Below are positions 21,484 to 29,731 of a DNA stretch of 33,112 nt, piece after piece. Under the pieces are notes generated by a model, which searched no databases, was not told where the DNA came from, and saw only the letters and a program-made list of their open reading frames with translations. Made by a program: the position numbers and the translations under genes. Location of the stretch: positions 1 to 33,112 of the forward strand of contig JBAUTF010000371.1 of NCBI GenBank assembly GCA_049582065.1, given 5' to 3'. The stretch's first letter is position 1. Each line of letters opens with the position of its first letter. This stretch comes from DATKSS01 sp049582065 (GTDB lineage Bacteria; Chloroflexota; Dormibacteria; Dormibacterales; Dormibacteraceae).

Positions 21484-22453
21484 CCTGCTCCCCTCCTTCG
21501 ATGTTGGCGCGCCGCAGCGATTCCAGCAGCGACGTGGCCGTGAAAGTGCCGACATAGTGGTCGCCGTCGAACACCGCCGCGTGCTCGGTGGGGCTGGCCA
21601 GCGCTGCCGCGAAGGCCTCCGTCAGGTTGGCCGTGACCTGCAGCCGGGGCTCGCCCGTCGCCGGCCCGCTGGTCGGGTGTTCCAACGTGCTCGTGTCGAT
21701 CTGGACGATCGACATCCGGCGAACCAGCCGCTCGCGGCCGAGGAACTCTGCGACGTACTCGCTCGCCGGCCGAGTGAGGATTCGCTCAGGCGTGTCGTAC
21801 TGCGCGACCTGCGCCTGCATCTTCAGAAGGCAGATGCGGTCGCCGACCATCACCGCTTCGTCGATGTCGTGGGTGACGAAGACCACCGTCTTCCGCATGG
21901 AGCGCTGGATGTTGATGAACTCGTTCTGCAGGCGCTCTCGGGTGATGCGGTCGACCGCGCCGAACGGTTCATCCATCAAGAGGATGGGAGGGTCAGCGCC
22001 GAGCGCCCGCGCAAATCCGACGCGCTGGCGCTGGCCGCCCGACAGCTGGTGCGGGTAGCGGTCGCGGTACTCGGCTGGATCGAGCCCGACCAGCTGCAGC
22101 AGCTCCTCGACGCGCTTTTTGATCCTGGCTTTGTCCCACCGCCACAGTCGCGGCACCGTCGCGACGTTGTCGCCGATGGTCATGTGTGGAAAGAGCCCGG
22201 TCTGCTGAATGACATAGCCCATCTTCAGCCGGAGCCGGGCGGGGTCGACGCCCTGCGTGTCCTCACCGTCGATGAAGATCCGGCCCTGGTCCGGTTCGAT
22301 GAGGCGGTTGATCATTCGAAGCGTGGTCGTCTTGCCGCAACCGGACGGCCCGATCAGGACGCAGGTCTTGCCCGTCGGGATGTCGAGGCTCAGGTCGCGC
22401 ACGGCGTTCGAGCCGCCCGGAAACTGCTTGGTGACGTTCTCCAGGCGGATCAC
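21467..22453 (-). CDS. opuCA: OpuC-type compatible-solute ABC importer, ATPase subunit
   Basis: This 328-aa ATPase energises uptake of glycine betaine, carnitine, choline or related osmolytes. Walker A is GPSGCGKTT (35-43), Q-loop YVIQQTGLFPHMTI, signature LSGGQRQRVGFARAL, Walker B ILLMDEPFGAVD and switch His VTHDIDEAV. After the ATPase core (to about 240), the C-terminal part (AAVFDGDHYVGTFTATSLLESL) looks like one CBS-type repeat; OpuCA usually has a pair, which sense ionic strength, so osmotic regulation may differ. The GTG at 22453 starts right at the first conserved strand; the open frame to 22660 runs antisense through opuCB. The permease genes are divergent, only 21 bp away, an unusual split. 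Confidence 0.9.
   Translation of the reverse strand: MIRLENVTKQFPGGSNAVRDLSLDIPTGKTCVLIGPSGCGKTTTLRMINRLIEPDQGRIFIDGEDTQGVDPARLRLKMGYVIQQTGLFPHMTIGDNVATVPRLWRWDKARIKKRVEELLQLVGLDPAEYRDRYPHQLSGGQRQRVGFARALGADPPILLMDEPFGAVDRITRERLQNEFINIQRSMRKTVVFVTHDIDEAVMVGDRICLLKMQAQVAQYDTPERILTRPASEYVAEFLGRERLVRRMSIVQIDTSTLEHPTSGPATGEPRLQVTANLTEAFAAALASPTEHAAVFDGDHYVGTFTATSLLESLRRANIEGGEQVAAGI
21490..21498 (-). promoter_or_regulatory. Strong ribosome binding site deciding a TTG start
   Basis: AAGGAGGGG on the minus strand ends 6 nt before the TTG at 21483. It fixes the start of the flavoprotein gene inside the end of opuCA and rules out the ATG at 21555. Confidence 0.7.
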
Positions 22454-22462
22454 CGCGTCATT

Positions 22463-22468
22463 TACCGT
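22463..22468 (+). promoter_or_regulatory. -10 element for opuCB, nearly palindromic
   Basis: TACCGT ends 6 nt before the opuCB ATG. Its complement, read one base over, is TACGGT (22464-22469), 10 nt before the opuCA GTG, so one short site could serve both divergent genes. Confidence 0.4.
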
Positions 22469-22474
22469 ATCTGA

Positions 22475-23152
22475 ATGGCCGGCCGGGTATTCCTGGACAT
22501 CGTCGATCCGTGGATCAACTGGGCCTGGCTTTCCACCCACATCCCATATGTGCTGGCGGCTGTCCAGGAGCACGTCACCCTGACGCTGATCGCCCTGGCC
22601 GGCGGCCTCGTGATTGCGGTGCCGCTTGGGATCGCCGCTCGTCGGTGGCCCAATCTCCACCTGCGGCCGGCGGCTCTGACGGTCTTCGGCGCCTTCTATA
22701 CGGTTCCATCAATAGCGCTGTTCGCGCTGCTGATCCCCTACACCGGACTGGGCACCTTGACCGCGGAGATCCCGCTCGTCGGGTACAACGTGCTGATACT
22801 GGTGCGCAACGTCCTGGTCGGTTTGGACGGCGTGCCGCCGGACGTCATCGACGCGGCCGACGGAATGGGCTACAGGCCTTGGGCCAGGCTGATCCGCATC
22901 GAGCTGCCGCTCGCGCTCCCATCGATCTTCGCCGGGCTGCGAGTCGCCACCGTCTCGACCATCGGGATCGTGACGATCACGGCGGTAATCGGGCTGGGGG
23001 GACTCGGCCAGCTGATCCTCAGGGGCCTCATCGAGAGCTTTCACACGCCGCTTGTCGTGGCGACGGCGCTGTGCATCGTGCTGGCCCTGTTCGCCGATCT
23101 CCTCATTGCCGGCATACAGCGCATTGCGGTCCCCTGGTCCCGGCCCGCATGA
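22475..23152 (+). CDS. opuCB: OpuC-type ABC importer, permease subunit 1
   Basis: The 225-aa inner-membrane permease of the BPD_transp_1 family has five or six helices and the EAA coupling loop DAADGMGYRPWARLIRIELP that contacts the ATPase. FYTVPSIALFALLIPYTGLG and VGYNVLILVRNVLVGL are typical of OpuCB/OpuCD-like permeases. It pairs with the second permease, which starts at an ATGA overlap. The ATG at 22475 is likely leaderless. Confidence 0.9.
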   Translation: MAGRVFLDIVDPWINWAWLSTHIPYVLAAVQEHVTLTLIALAGGLVIAVPLGIAARRWPNLHLRPAALTVFGAFYTVPSIALFALLIPYTGLGTLTAEIPLVGYNVLILVRNVLVGLDGVPPDVIDAADGMGYRPWARLIRIELPLALPSIFAGLRVATVSTIGIVTITAVIGLGGLGQLILRGLIESFHTPLVVATALCIVLALFADLLIAGIQRIAVPWSRPA

Positions 23153-23856
23153 GCCTGTTGCAGGCGACGCTGCAGTGGTTGATCGATCCGGCCCACTGGC
23201 AGGGGATCGACGGCATACCTACGCGCGTCGGGGAGCAGGTCCATCTCTCGATCGAGTCGGTGGCGATCGGGGCGGCGATCGCCCTGCCGGTCGGCATCGT
23301 CCTCGGCCACTACGGCCGTTTCGGCAACCTGGCGATCAACATCTCGAACGTCGGCCGGGCGGTGCCGTCGTTCGGAATCCTGGTCATCGCCTTCCAGGTC
23401 TTCGGGCTGGGCGACCTGCCCATTGTGATCGCGCTCACCGCGCTGGCCGTGCCGCCGATGGTGACGAACAGCTACGTAGCGATGCGCGAGGTCGATCCCG
23501 ACGTCAAAGACGCCGCCCGCGGCATGGGTTACCGCGAGCTTCCACAGCTCCTTCGCGTCGAGCTACCACTCGCGGTACCCCTGATCATGGCCGGAGTCAG
23601 GACGTCCGCCGTCCAGGTGGTCGCCACCGCCACGCTTGCAGCGTTGATCGCCGGCGGCGGCCTGGGCCGATATATCGTCGATGGGCTGGCCCGCTCCGAC
23701 AACCCCCGGACGCTGGCCGGCGCTTTGCTCGTGGCCGCCCTCGCACTGGCGACCGAGCTGATCCTGGCCGGGCTGCAGGGCATCCTCGTGCCGCGCGGCA
23801 TCCGGCTGCTCAAGGCCCCTCAGTCGCGTAGAGCAACCACTTTTAAAACCGCTTAA
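23149..23856 (+). CDS. opuCD: OpuC-type ABC importer, permease subunit 2
   Basis: The 235-aa protein is the partner permease, with the EAA loop DAARGMGYRELPQLLRVELP and the family segments SNVGRAVPSFGILVIAFQVF and VPPMVTNSYVAMREVDPDV. Its long soluble N-terminus is followed by about five helices. The ATG lies in an ATGA overlap with opuCB. The two permeases are similar to one another in the coupling loop, as expected for a heterodimeric channel. Confidence 0.9.
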   Translation: MSLLQATLQWLIDPAHWQGIDGIPTRVGEQVHLSIESVAIGAAIALPVGIVLGHYGRFGNLAINISNVGRAVPSFGILVIAFQVFGLGDLPIVIALTALAVPPMVTNSYVAMREVDPDVKDAARGMGYRELPQLLRVELPLAVPLIMAGVRTSAVQVVATATLAALIAGGGLGRYIVDGLARSDNPRTLAGALLVAALALATELILAGLQGILVPRGIRLLKAPQSRRATTFKTA

Positions 23857-23921
23857 GTGGAAGAATCAGCAGATTCGGAGGGTTGGATCGGGGTATCCCG
23901 CCGCCGGAAGAAGGAGATTCG

Positions 23922-24839
23922 ATGAACTGGAAATCAGGGTCCACGTGGACGGTTGCCGCGCTGACGGTGCTCGTCACCGCCGTCGCCGCCTGCGGCAGCA
24001 CCAACTCGTCGGGCACCACCAGCAAGGGCACCATCACTGTCGCCGGCTTCAACTTTCCCGAGAGCAGCGTCCTCGCCGAGCTCTACGGCCAGGCCCTCGC
24101 CCACGACGGCTACTCGGTCAACTACAAGCTGAACCTCGGCACGAGAAAGGTGGTGGCGCCCGCGCTCCAGAGCGGCCAGATCGACATCTACCCGGGCTAT
24201 GCCGCCAGTGAGCTCGAGTACTACAACAACGGCGCCGGCGAAGCGACCGCCGACCCCGCCGCGACGACGACCAAGCTGAACACCTACCTGGCCAAGATCA
24301 ATGCCGAGGCGCTGACGCCGTCGCAGGCGTTCGACGGCAATGCCTACGCCGTGACACAAGCCACCGCGACCAAGTACAACCTCAAGACCCTTTCGGACCT
24401 GACCGCGGTCGCCGGCCAGCTGGTCTTTGGCGCCGGGCCCGAATGCCCGACCTACAAGTTCTGCCTTCCGGGGCTGATGAGCGTTTACGGCCTCCACTTC
24501 AAGCAGACGCTGACGCTTGACACCGATGGGGCCGCCACGCGGGCAGCTTTCAAGAACGGATCTATCCAGGTGGGCCTGGTCTTCAGCAGCGATGCCGACC
24601 TCAACGAGCTGGGCCTGGTCGTGCTGCAGGACGACAAACACATGATCGCCGCCGACAACGTCGTGCCGGTCGTCCGCACCGCGATCGCCACCTCCGAGGT
24701 GCGGAGCGTCCTTGACAAGGTCGACGCGGGCCTCACCACTGCCGACCTGGTGACCATGAATGGGCAAGTCGAGCTGCTCCACCAGGACGCGGACGCCGTC
24801 GCGACGGCCTACCTGCAGCAGCACAGCTACTTCGCCTAG
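23922..24839 (+). CDS. opuCC: Compatible-solute-binding lipoprotein (OpuAC/OpuCC-like)
   Basis: The 305-aa protein is exported and lipid-anchored: signal peptide with lipobox VAAC (Cys24), then a Ser/Thr-rich linker. The mature part has the OpuAC/quaternary-amine-binding fold: ITVAGFNFPESSVLAELYGQ, a Tyr-rich segment DIYPGYAASELEYY that would line the aromatic pocket, and GSIQVGLVFSSDADL. It delivers betaine, choline or carnitine to the OpuCB/CD channel. The ATG at 23922 has SD AAGAAGGAGA at 23908-23917; the frame is open upstream to 23883 but lacks a signal-peptide fit. It lies 65 bp after opuCD. Confidence 0.91.
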   Translation: MNWKSGSTWTVAALTVLVTAVAACGSTNSSGTTSKGTITVAGFNFPESSVLAELYGQALAHDGYSVNYKLNLGTRKVVAPALQSGQIDIYPGYAASELEYYNNGAGEATADPAATTTKLNTYLAKINAEALTPSQAFDGNAYAVTQATATKYNLKTLSDLTAVAGQLVFGAGPECPTYKFCLPGLMSVYGLHFKQTLTLDTDGAATRAAFKNGSIQVGLVFSSDADLNELGLVVLQDDKHMIAADNVVPVVRTAIATSEVRSVLDKVDAGLTTADLVTMNGQVELLHQDADAVATAYLQQHSYFA

Positions 24840-24848
24840 AGGCTCGAC

Positions 24849-25355
24849 GTGGACCGAGACGCCGCGCTGGCGGACTTCGAAGCCGCGCGAAGCGAGTGGG
24901 CTGCGAGCTTTCAACATGTGCCTGACGAAGCGCTGGCTTACCTGAAGCCCGGCGACGACTACTCGCTCGGAGGCCTGCAGACGCACGTGAACTGGGTGCT
25001 CGTCCACTACCGCCGGGTACTTGACGGGATCATCGCCGGCGGCTTTGGCGAGCTCGGTCCCCAGGACGCGCCCGGCGAGGCGGAAGCAGCAGGCCATAAG
25101 GCCAAGCTGGGGATGACTTCTCAAGAGAGGCGCGCGGCCCTGGACGAGATGGCGCGCCTCCATTCCGCTGTCGTGGCCGCCGTCGCCAGGCTCGGGGACG
25201 GCGATTGGGGGCGCAAGGCTTCGGTGGTTTACGCCGCGGGCCAGGACCCTTATCCCACGAGCTCTGAAGACGTCATCGGCTGGCTCCGAGACCATTACCG
25301 CGAGCACGTCCAGCAGAGCGCGGACCTCGTCGGCGCCTGGAAGGCAGGCTCCTGA
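24849..25355 (+). CDS. DinB-like metal-binding protein
   Basis: The 168-aa protein has the DinB/maleylpyruvate-isomerase-like four-helix layout, with His residues in LQTHVNWVLVHYRR (helix 2) and DHYREHVQQS (helix 4) at positions that bind a divalent metal in this superfamily. Members include mycothiol- or bacillithiol-dependent transferases and damage-induced proteins of unknown function. The substrate here is unknown. The GTG start lies 9 bp after the opuCC stop, so co-transcription is likely. It ends 7 bp from the convergent lipoate-ligase-like gene. Confidence 0.78.
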   Translation: MDRDAALADFEAARSEWAASFQHVPDEALAYLKPGDDYSLGGLQTHVNWVLVHYRRVLDGIIAGGFGELGPQDAPGEAEAAGHKAKLGMTSQERRAALDEMARLHSAVVAAVARLGDGDWGRKASVVYAAGQDPYPTSSEDVIGWLRDHYREHVQQSADLVGAWKAGS

Positions 25356-25362
25356 GTCGCCT

Positions 25363-26139
25363 CTACGGAAGGCGGTTGATCCAGGCCGGGGTTGAATACT
25401 TCGATCCCACCAGCATCTGCGCGGCCTCGAGCTCGTCGGTCGAGATCACTCCTTCGCGCGCGGCGAATTCACGCCTGAAATGATCGAGCAGGCTCTGCGC
25501 GACCTCGCCGCACGACAGCGCCGTGAACCATGACAGCGGCGAGACTGCTTTCTCCGCGCTTCTCTCGCCGCGCTCGGCGATGCGGTCGCGCCCGATCCTG
25601 ATCACGCGCGGCAGGAGCTCGACGTCCATGGAGTGGGCGATGGTCGTGTGGTGCAGGACAAAACCGCGCCTGCGTGCCTGCGCGGCGCCTGCGATCTTCC
25701 CGCGAGGCGAGATGATGTCGTTGATCTCCCGGTAGGTCGCCGGAACGCCCAGGTTTACGAACGCGCGGACCGCCCAGTCGTCGAGCAGCGCGTACGAACG
25801 GCGAAACGAGACGCCGGCGACGAGCGATTCGGGCAGATACAGCGAGTACGTGATGGTGCGGGCGGGCTCGCACAGCATCGTGCCGCCGCCGCTCATCCTC
25901 CGTGTGACGACAAAGCCCAGCTCGTGGGCCGCCGGCCCATCGACCTCGTTCAGGACGGACTGGTGCGACCCGATGACGAGCGTGGGCTCGACCCACTCCC
26001 AGATTCGCATCGTTGGTGCGCGCCGTCCGGTGATGACACGCTCCAGCAGGACCTCGTCGAGGGCCATGTGCATGTGAGCCGGATGGGCCGAAGGCAGGAG
26101 CACCTCCCAGTCGACCTCGTGCATCCGGTCCGCCGTCAT
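25363..26139 (-). CDS. Lipoate-protein ligase A-like (BPL/LplA/LipB) protein
   Basis: This 258-aa protein has the BPL/LplA/LipB catalytic fold used to attach lipoate, octanoate or biotin to a lysine of a carrier protein. Motifs are WEWVEPTLVIGSHQ near 40 (ligand-binding strand), TRRMSGGGTMLCEPARTITYSL (R-R-x-S-G-G-G), NDIISPRGKIAGAAQARRRG with the catalytic Lys in RGKIAG, and HHTTIAHSMD. It may be a lipoate ligase or an octanoyltransferase (LipM/LipL type). Starts at 26166, 26139 and 26124 are possible; I use 26139, with TACTGG 7 nt upstream as weak support. The MFS gene is divergent with about 20 bp between starts. Confidence 0.85.
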   Translation of the reverse strand: MTADRMHEVDWEVLLPSAHPAHMHMALDEVLLERVITGRRAPTMRIWEWVEPTLVIGSHQSVLNEVDGPAAHELGFVVTRRMSGGGTMLCEPARTITYSLYLPESLVAGVSFRRSYALLDDWAVRAFVNLGVPATYREINDIISPRGKIAGAAQARRRGFVLHHTTIAHSMDVELLPRVIRIGRDRIAERGERSAEKAVSPLSWFTALSCGEVAQSLLDHFRREFAAREGVISTDELEAAQMLVGSKYSTPAWINRLP

Positions 26140-26158
26140 CCCTCTGCCAGTATTCCTG

Positions 26159-27316
26159 ATGCGCATGATTCACCGGCGGACGCTCTGGACGCTTTACTCG
26201 GTCAACTTCCTGAACGCGGTCGGGACGTGGTTCTTCCTGCCGCTGCTACCGATCTTTCTCGGACGCAGGGGTGGCTCTCCCGCGCTCGTGGGGGCGGTGT
26301 TCGCGGCGGGCCTGCTCGCCAACGCCCTGATTCGCTACCCGGCGGGTTGGGCCGCCGACAGGCTCGGCACGAGGCCGGTGATGCTAGGGGCGGTGCTCGC
26401 GACCGCCGCGCTGTTCCTGGCCTACCTGGTGCCTTTGCCGACCGCTGCGTTCATCGGCATCCGCCTGCTGCAGGGCGGGGCGCAGGGCGCGTACTGGCCC
26501 GCGGCGAACGGCCTCCTGGCCGAGATCACGGCGCCCGCGGAGCGCGGCCGCGTCTTCGGATTCATGCAGTCCACCAATATGGCGGGGATGCTCATCGGGC
26601 CCGCGATCGGCGGGTTTATCGCGCTCTTCGACCTCAGCGTTGTGTTTGCGGCGGCGGCGGCCTTCTCGGTCGTGGCGGTGGTCGCGCTCGCCACCCTGCC
26701 CAATGCTCGTGTCGAGCCGGCGCTGGAAGCCCCGGCGCGCGCACTTCACATCGCGCGCTCGCTCGTGCCCCTGATCCTGCTCGGCGCAGGCACGTCGTAC
26801 ATGATCGGTACCTTCGACACCATCTGGCCGCTCTACCTGACGGCTCGCGGCGCCAGCACTTTCGCGGTCGGCCTCTCGTTCGTCGCATTCGCGCTGCCGG
26901 CGATGCTCCTCAGCACCCAGGCCGGGACGCTCGGCGACCGGTTCGGCCCGCGCAGGTTCATCGTCGTGGCGCTGATGTGCACGGCGTTCTTCGCCGCGCT
27001 GTACCCGTTCGTCGCCTCGGTGCCGTGGCTCATCGGCCTCGGCCTGGTCGAAGGCGCCTTCACCATCTCCGGCACGCCGAGCATCATGGCGGAGGTCAGC
27101 CGGAGCGCTGAGCCGGGGCAGCAGGGGCGCACCCAGGGAGTGTTCCAGACCGTGCAGACGCTGATTCAGATCGTCGGCGCGCTCGCGGGCGGCTCCCTGT
27201 TCGGGCTCAGCCCGACCTATGCGTTCCTCGCGATCACCGCCGTATGTTTGTTGGGAGCGAGCACCGCGTTGGTGCCGCAGGCGGCGCATGCGAGGCGAGT
27301 GACCGAAACTCCATAA
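26159..27316 (+). CDS. MFS transporter (12-helix)
   Basis: The 385-aa protein is a major-facilitator-superfamily transporter with two six-helix halves. Motif A is degenerate in the first loop (PAGWAADRLGTRPVML) and seen again in the second half (QAGTLGDRFGPRRFIV); TAPAERGRVFGFMQS is the conserved segment between helices 4 and 5. It is related to drug:proton antiporters or sugar-efflux types; the cargo is not predictable. An ATG two codons later (26165) is an alternative start. A strong SD with ATG directly after its stop belongs to the decayed phosphoesterase gene, indicating an ancestral two-gene unit. Confidence 0.87.
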   Translation: MRMIHRRTLWTLYSVNFLNAVGTWFFLPLLPIFLGRRGGSPALVGAVFAAGLLANALIRYPAGWAADRLGTRPVMLGAVLATAALFLAYLVPLPTAAFIGIRLLQGGAQGAYWPAANGLLAEITAPAERGRVFGFMQSTNMAGMLIGPAIGGFIALFDLSVVFAAAAAFSVVAVVALATLPNARVEPALEAPARALHIARSLVPLILLGAGTSYMIGTFDTIWPLYLTARGASTFAVGLSFVAFALPAMLLSTQAGTLGDRFGPRRFIVVALMCTAFFAALYPFVASVPWLIGLGLVEGAFTISGTPSIMAEVSRSAEPGQQGRTQGVFQTVQTLIQIVGALAGGSLFGLSPTYAFLAITAVCLLGASTALVPQAAHARRVTETP

Positions 27317-27374
27317 AGGAGGCGGGATGGCAGGCTGCCGGCCGTCTCATGGCTTGACGCGGATGGGCCGGTGA
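27315..27374 (+). other. Orphan SD and short reading frame at the head of a decayed gene
   Basis: A near-perfect SD, AAAGGAGG (27315-27322), stands 4 nt before an ATG at 27327, but the frame closes after 15 codons (stop 27372-27374). This is probably the original translation start of the phosphoesterase gene whose remnant follows in another frame. Confidence 0.5.
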
Positions 27375-27792
27375 GCGAGCACCCCGCCGACACCGCGGCC
27401 GACCGCGCCGCCGGCGCGGGTGACGTCACCAAGGGCAGCGAGTGGACCGCCGGCCAGGTACAGGCGGTCGTCGCGGCGGGCCTTTGGCCCCAGGTCGCAT
27501 CTTCATCACCTGGGACGACTGGGGCGGCTGGTGGGACCACGCCACGCCGCCAGAGGTGGAGATTTGGACCGATGGGACTCAGTTCCGGTACGGCGGGCGC
27601 GTCGGCTGCCTGGTGCTGAGCCCTTACGCCCGCCAGGGCTACGTGTCGAAAGCGCGGCACTCACATGTGAGCCTGGTCAGGTTCTGCGAGGACAACTTCG
27701 GCCTCCCGTCGCTCAACGCGCGCACCTCGGGCGACGACGGCATGGCGGACTGCTTCGATTTCACCCAGACGCCGTTGCCGCCGCCGCGCTAG
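27371..27792 (+). pseudogene. Truncated, frameshifted phosphoesterase (phospholipase C/acid-phosphatase type)
   Basis: Two frames together give the C-terminal part of a phosphoesterase-family protein (PF04185, phospholipase C and AcpA-like acid phosphatases). The first frame has SEHPADTAADRAAGAG and KGSEWTAGQVQAVVAAGLWP (27371 to about 27490); the second has FITWDDWGGWWDHATPPEVE, GCLVLSPYARQGYVSKA and RHSHVSLVRFCEDNFGLPSL (about 27493-27792). The break is near 27490. The N-terminal few hundred residues, including the metal-binding start of the domain, are missing. The product is not expected to be active. A single sequencing error could explain the frameshift but not the 5' loss. Confidence 0.78.
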
Positions 27793-28298
27793 CGAAGATC
27801 ATCGAGGCTGCGCCAGCCGTATGAGACCTCGTGGAGGAGCGTGGGGCCGATCGTGATCGGCTGGGTTCGCACGTAGACCCCGCCGAGGCGCTCGTAGAAC
27901 GCCCGTGCGCCCGCGTTGTCGCGCAGGACCCAGATGATCATGTCGCGCAAGCCCATGTCTCGAAGGCCGCCCACCACCGCGCGCACCAGCTCGCGCCCGT
28001 GCCCCCGGCGTTGTGCGCGGTCGTCGACATAGAGTGCGTACAGCTCGCCGCCGAACCCGTCTTCCCCGGCGCGTTCGCGTCCGCCTGACGCAAAGCCGAC
28101 CACGCCGTCAGCGTCTTCCGCGACGTAGACGCGCGATGTCCGGTCGCCGATCCCCCTCTTCCAGCGGTCGGCATAGTGCCCCTCGGTCAGCGACGCAAGA
28201 AAGTCGTCGGGCAGCATGTCGCGATACGTCGTGCGCCAGGTGGAGACGTGCACCCGCGCGATCGCCGCCGCGTCACCCAGGCCGGCCGGCCGCACCAT
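27789..28298 (-). CDS. GNAT-family N-acetyltransferase
   Basis: The 169-aa protein has the GNAT fold: VRPAGLGDAAAIARVHVSTW at the N-terminus, GVVGFASGGRER (central strand), LYALYVDDRAQRRGHGRELV (the acetyl-CoA loop R-R-x-G-x-G) and NAGARAFYERLGGVYV (C-terminal). The W-R-T-T-Y segment near 22-26 is common in RimI-like and aminoglycoside-unrelated small acetyltransferases. The substrate is unknown. The ATG at 28298 has TAGATT 8 nt upstream; the open frame to 28379 is not family-like. Its stop overlaps the phosphoesterase remnant by 4 bp. Confidence 0.87.
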   Translation of the reverse strand: MVRPAGLGDAAAIARVHVSTWRTTYRDMLPDDFLASLTEGHYADRWKRGIGDRTSRVYVAEDADGVVGFASGGRERAGEDGFGGELYALYVDDRAQRRGHGRELVRAVVGGLRDMGLRDMIIWVLRDNAGARAFYERLGGVYVRTQPITIGPTLLHEVSYGWRSLDDLR

Positions 28299-28306
28299 CT
28301 CCCCAC

Positions 28307-28312
28307 AATCTA
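28307..28312 (-). promoter_or_regulatory. -10 element for the GNAT gene at 28298
   Basis: TAGATT on the minus strand ends 8 nt before the ATG, consistent with leaderless transcription. Confidence 0.45.
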
Positions 28313-28372
28313 TCTGGCGAGGATGGACTAGGACTCGACGCGCATCCGCCACCCGCGGCCTGCATTGGACCT

Positions 28373-28401
28373 TTGTCAACGTGGCTCAGCCGGCCTAAGC
28401 T
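28373..28401 (+). promoter_or_regulatory. Promoter of the Asp-box propeller gene
   Basis: A -35 TTGTCA (28373-28378), 17-bp spacer and -10 TAAGCT (28396-28401) are followed after 7 nt by the ATG. This is the best complete example of the leaderless arrangement in the window. Confidence 0.6.
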
Positions 28402-28408
28402 CGGGACG

Positions 28409-29731
28409 ATGGAGACGGCGGACCCACAGCCCGAGCCCGAGGCGCCACTCGACCATGGCCGCGCGCGCCGCGCCTTCGCGATCATCGCGACCTCGGTCGC
28501 CGTGATCGCCTTGACCGGCATCGCCTACGTCCACCCGAGCCTTTCGATCCCGTCCGCGCCGTCGCCCCGGCCTTCGCCGCAGGCCGGCTATCAGCTCCTC
28601 TCGGTCGACTTCGCCACGCCAACCACGGGTTGGATGGTCGCGGGGCTCGCCGGCGGTGGTTACGCGGTCATGGGTACCACCGATGCCGGCCGCACGTGGA
28701 CCAGGGACCTGGCTGGCCCAGGCAACGGCCGCGGAACGTACCTCGATTTCTTCGACGCCCGGGACGGGATCTTCGCGCTCACCGGCGCCCGGACCGTCGT
28801 CTACCGGACCCGCGACGGCGGCCGGACGTGGTCTTCGCAAGTCCCTTTGGGCGGACGCGCGGACGTGCTGTCGGTCAGCTTTGTCGACCCGCGTGACGGG
28901 TGGCTCCTGGTCAGCGCGGGGTCGGCGGCCGCCCCGACCGCCGACCTGTATCGAACTTCCGACGGCGGGGCGACGTGGACAGACCTGAGCTCTCCCACCC
29001 TCACAGCGGATCAGCCTTACCGAGTGCAGTTCGCCGGTCTCGACGAAGGCTGGCTGGACAGCGTCAATGCCGGGCCATACGCATATCGCTCGCGCGACGC
29101 GGGCGCGACCTGGACGCGCGTACCGCTGCCCGCGCCGCCCGGCGGCTGGCCGGCCAATGGCCAATTCTTCGTCGGGGCGCGGCCGACGCGCGGCCTTGGA
29201 GTCGTCGCCACCGTGGTGAACTTCCCACCGATAGAGGGCCGGCATGGTGTCGGCGCGGCCGTTCTCGTTTACCCGCCGCTGACGGTCCGGGCGTTCGACG
29301 GCGGCGTGCCGGTGACCTTTACATATGCCACGTTCATCGACACGGTCGCGAGCTTTGGCTCGGTTGACATCACCGGGACGACATTGCCGATCACGCAAAG
29401 CCCAGCGCCGAACCAGGTCGAGCTCGGGTCGCTCGACGGCGGTGCCACCTGGACCGCGATCGTGCCGCCAACGGCCGCCGGCGCCGTCGGCTACTCGAAT
29501 GCCCAGGACTGGTGGTGGATCGGCTCGGGCGATTGGGCGACCAGCTCAAACGGCGGCACTACCTGGACGCCCTATCGCAACCTCGGCGTGATCGCGCCGC
29601 TGCCCGGATCCCTACAGGTCCTCGACGCCGGCCACGCGTGGTTCGCCGCCATGGCGGGCTGGCGGCCGGTGCTCGAAACCACCGCCGACGGCGGCGTCCA
29701 CTGGCGGGCCTTGATCCTGCCGCCGATCTAG
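28409..29731 (+). CDS. Membrane-anchored beta-propeller with Asp-box repeats
   Basis: The 440-aa protein has a cytoplasmic N-terminus, one membrane anchor (22-41), a Pro/Ser linker and an extracytoplasmic propeller. Seven Asp-box-like motifs (S/T-x-D-x-G-x-T-W) are visible: near 90, 134, 183, 228, 341, 379 (NGG in place of DGG) and 425 (HW in place of TW). Repeated phrases such as DARDGIFAL, DPRDGWLLV, GLDEGWLDS mark the blades. This matches Ycf48/VPS10/BNR-type propellers (photosystem assembly in cyanobacteria, sialidases, surface proteins), but no sialidase catalytic Arg set is evident. Probable role is surface binding or protein assembly; it is not a photosynthesis marker by itself. Confidence 0.83.
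   Translation: METADPQPEPEAPLDHGRARRAFAIIATSVAVIALTGIAYVHPSLSIPSAPSPRPSPQAGYQLLSVDFATPTTGWMVAGLAGGGYAVMGTTDAGRTWTRDLAGPGNGRGTYLDFFDARDGIFALTGARTVVYRTRDGGRTWSSQVPLGGRADVLSVSFVDPRDGWLLVSAGSAAAPTADLYRTSDGGATWTDLSSPTLTADQPYRVQFAGLDEGWLDSVNAGPYAYRSRDAGATWTRVPLPAPPGGWPANGQFFVGARPTRGLGVVATVVNFPPIEGRHGVGAAVLVYPPLTVRAFDGGVPVTFTYATFIDTVASFGSVDITGTTLPITQSPAPNQVELGSLDGGATWTAIVPPTAAGAVGYSNAQDWWWIGSGDWATSSNGGTTWTPYRNLGVIAPLPGSLQVLDAGHAWFAAMAGWRPVLETTADGGVHWRALILPPI

Noticed and set aside
22454..22660. N-terminal extension of opuCA
   Set aside because: It runs antisense through opuCB and has no similarity to ABC ATPases; conserved sequence starts at the GTG at 22453.
28409..29731. Asp-box propeller as evidence of photosynthesis (Ycf48) or as a sialidase
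   Set aside because: Ycf48-like propellers occur in many non-phototrophs, no photosystem genes are near, and no sialidase catalytic residues are evident.
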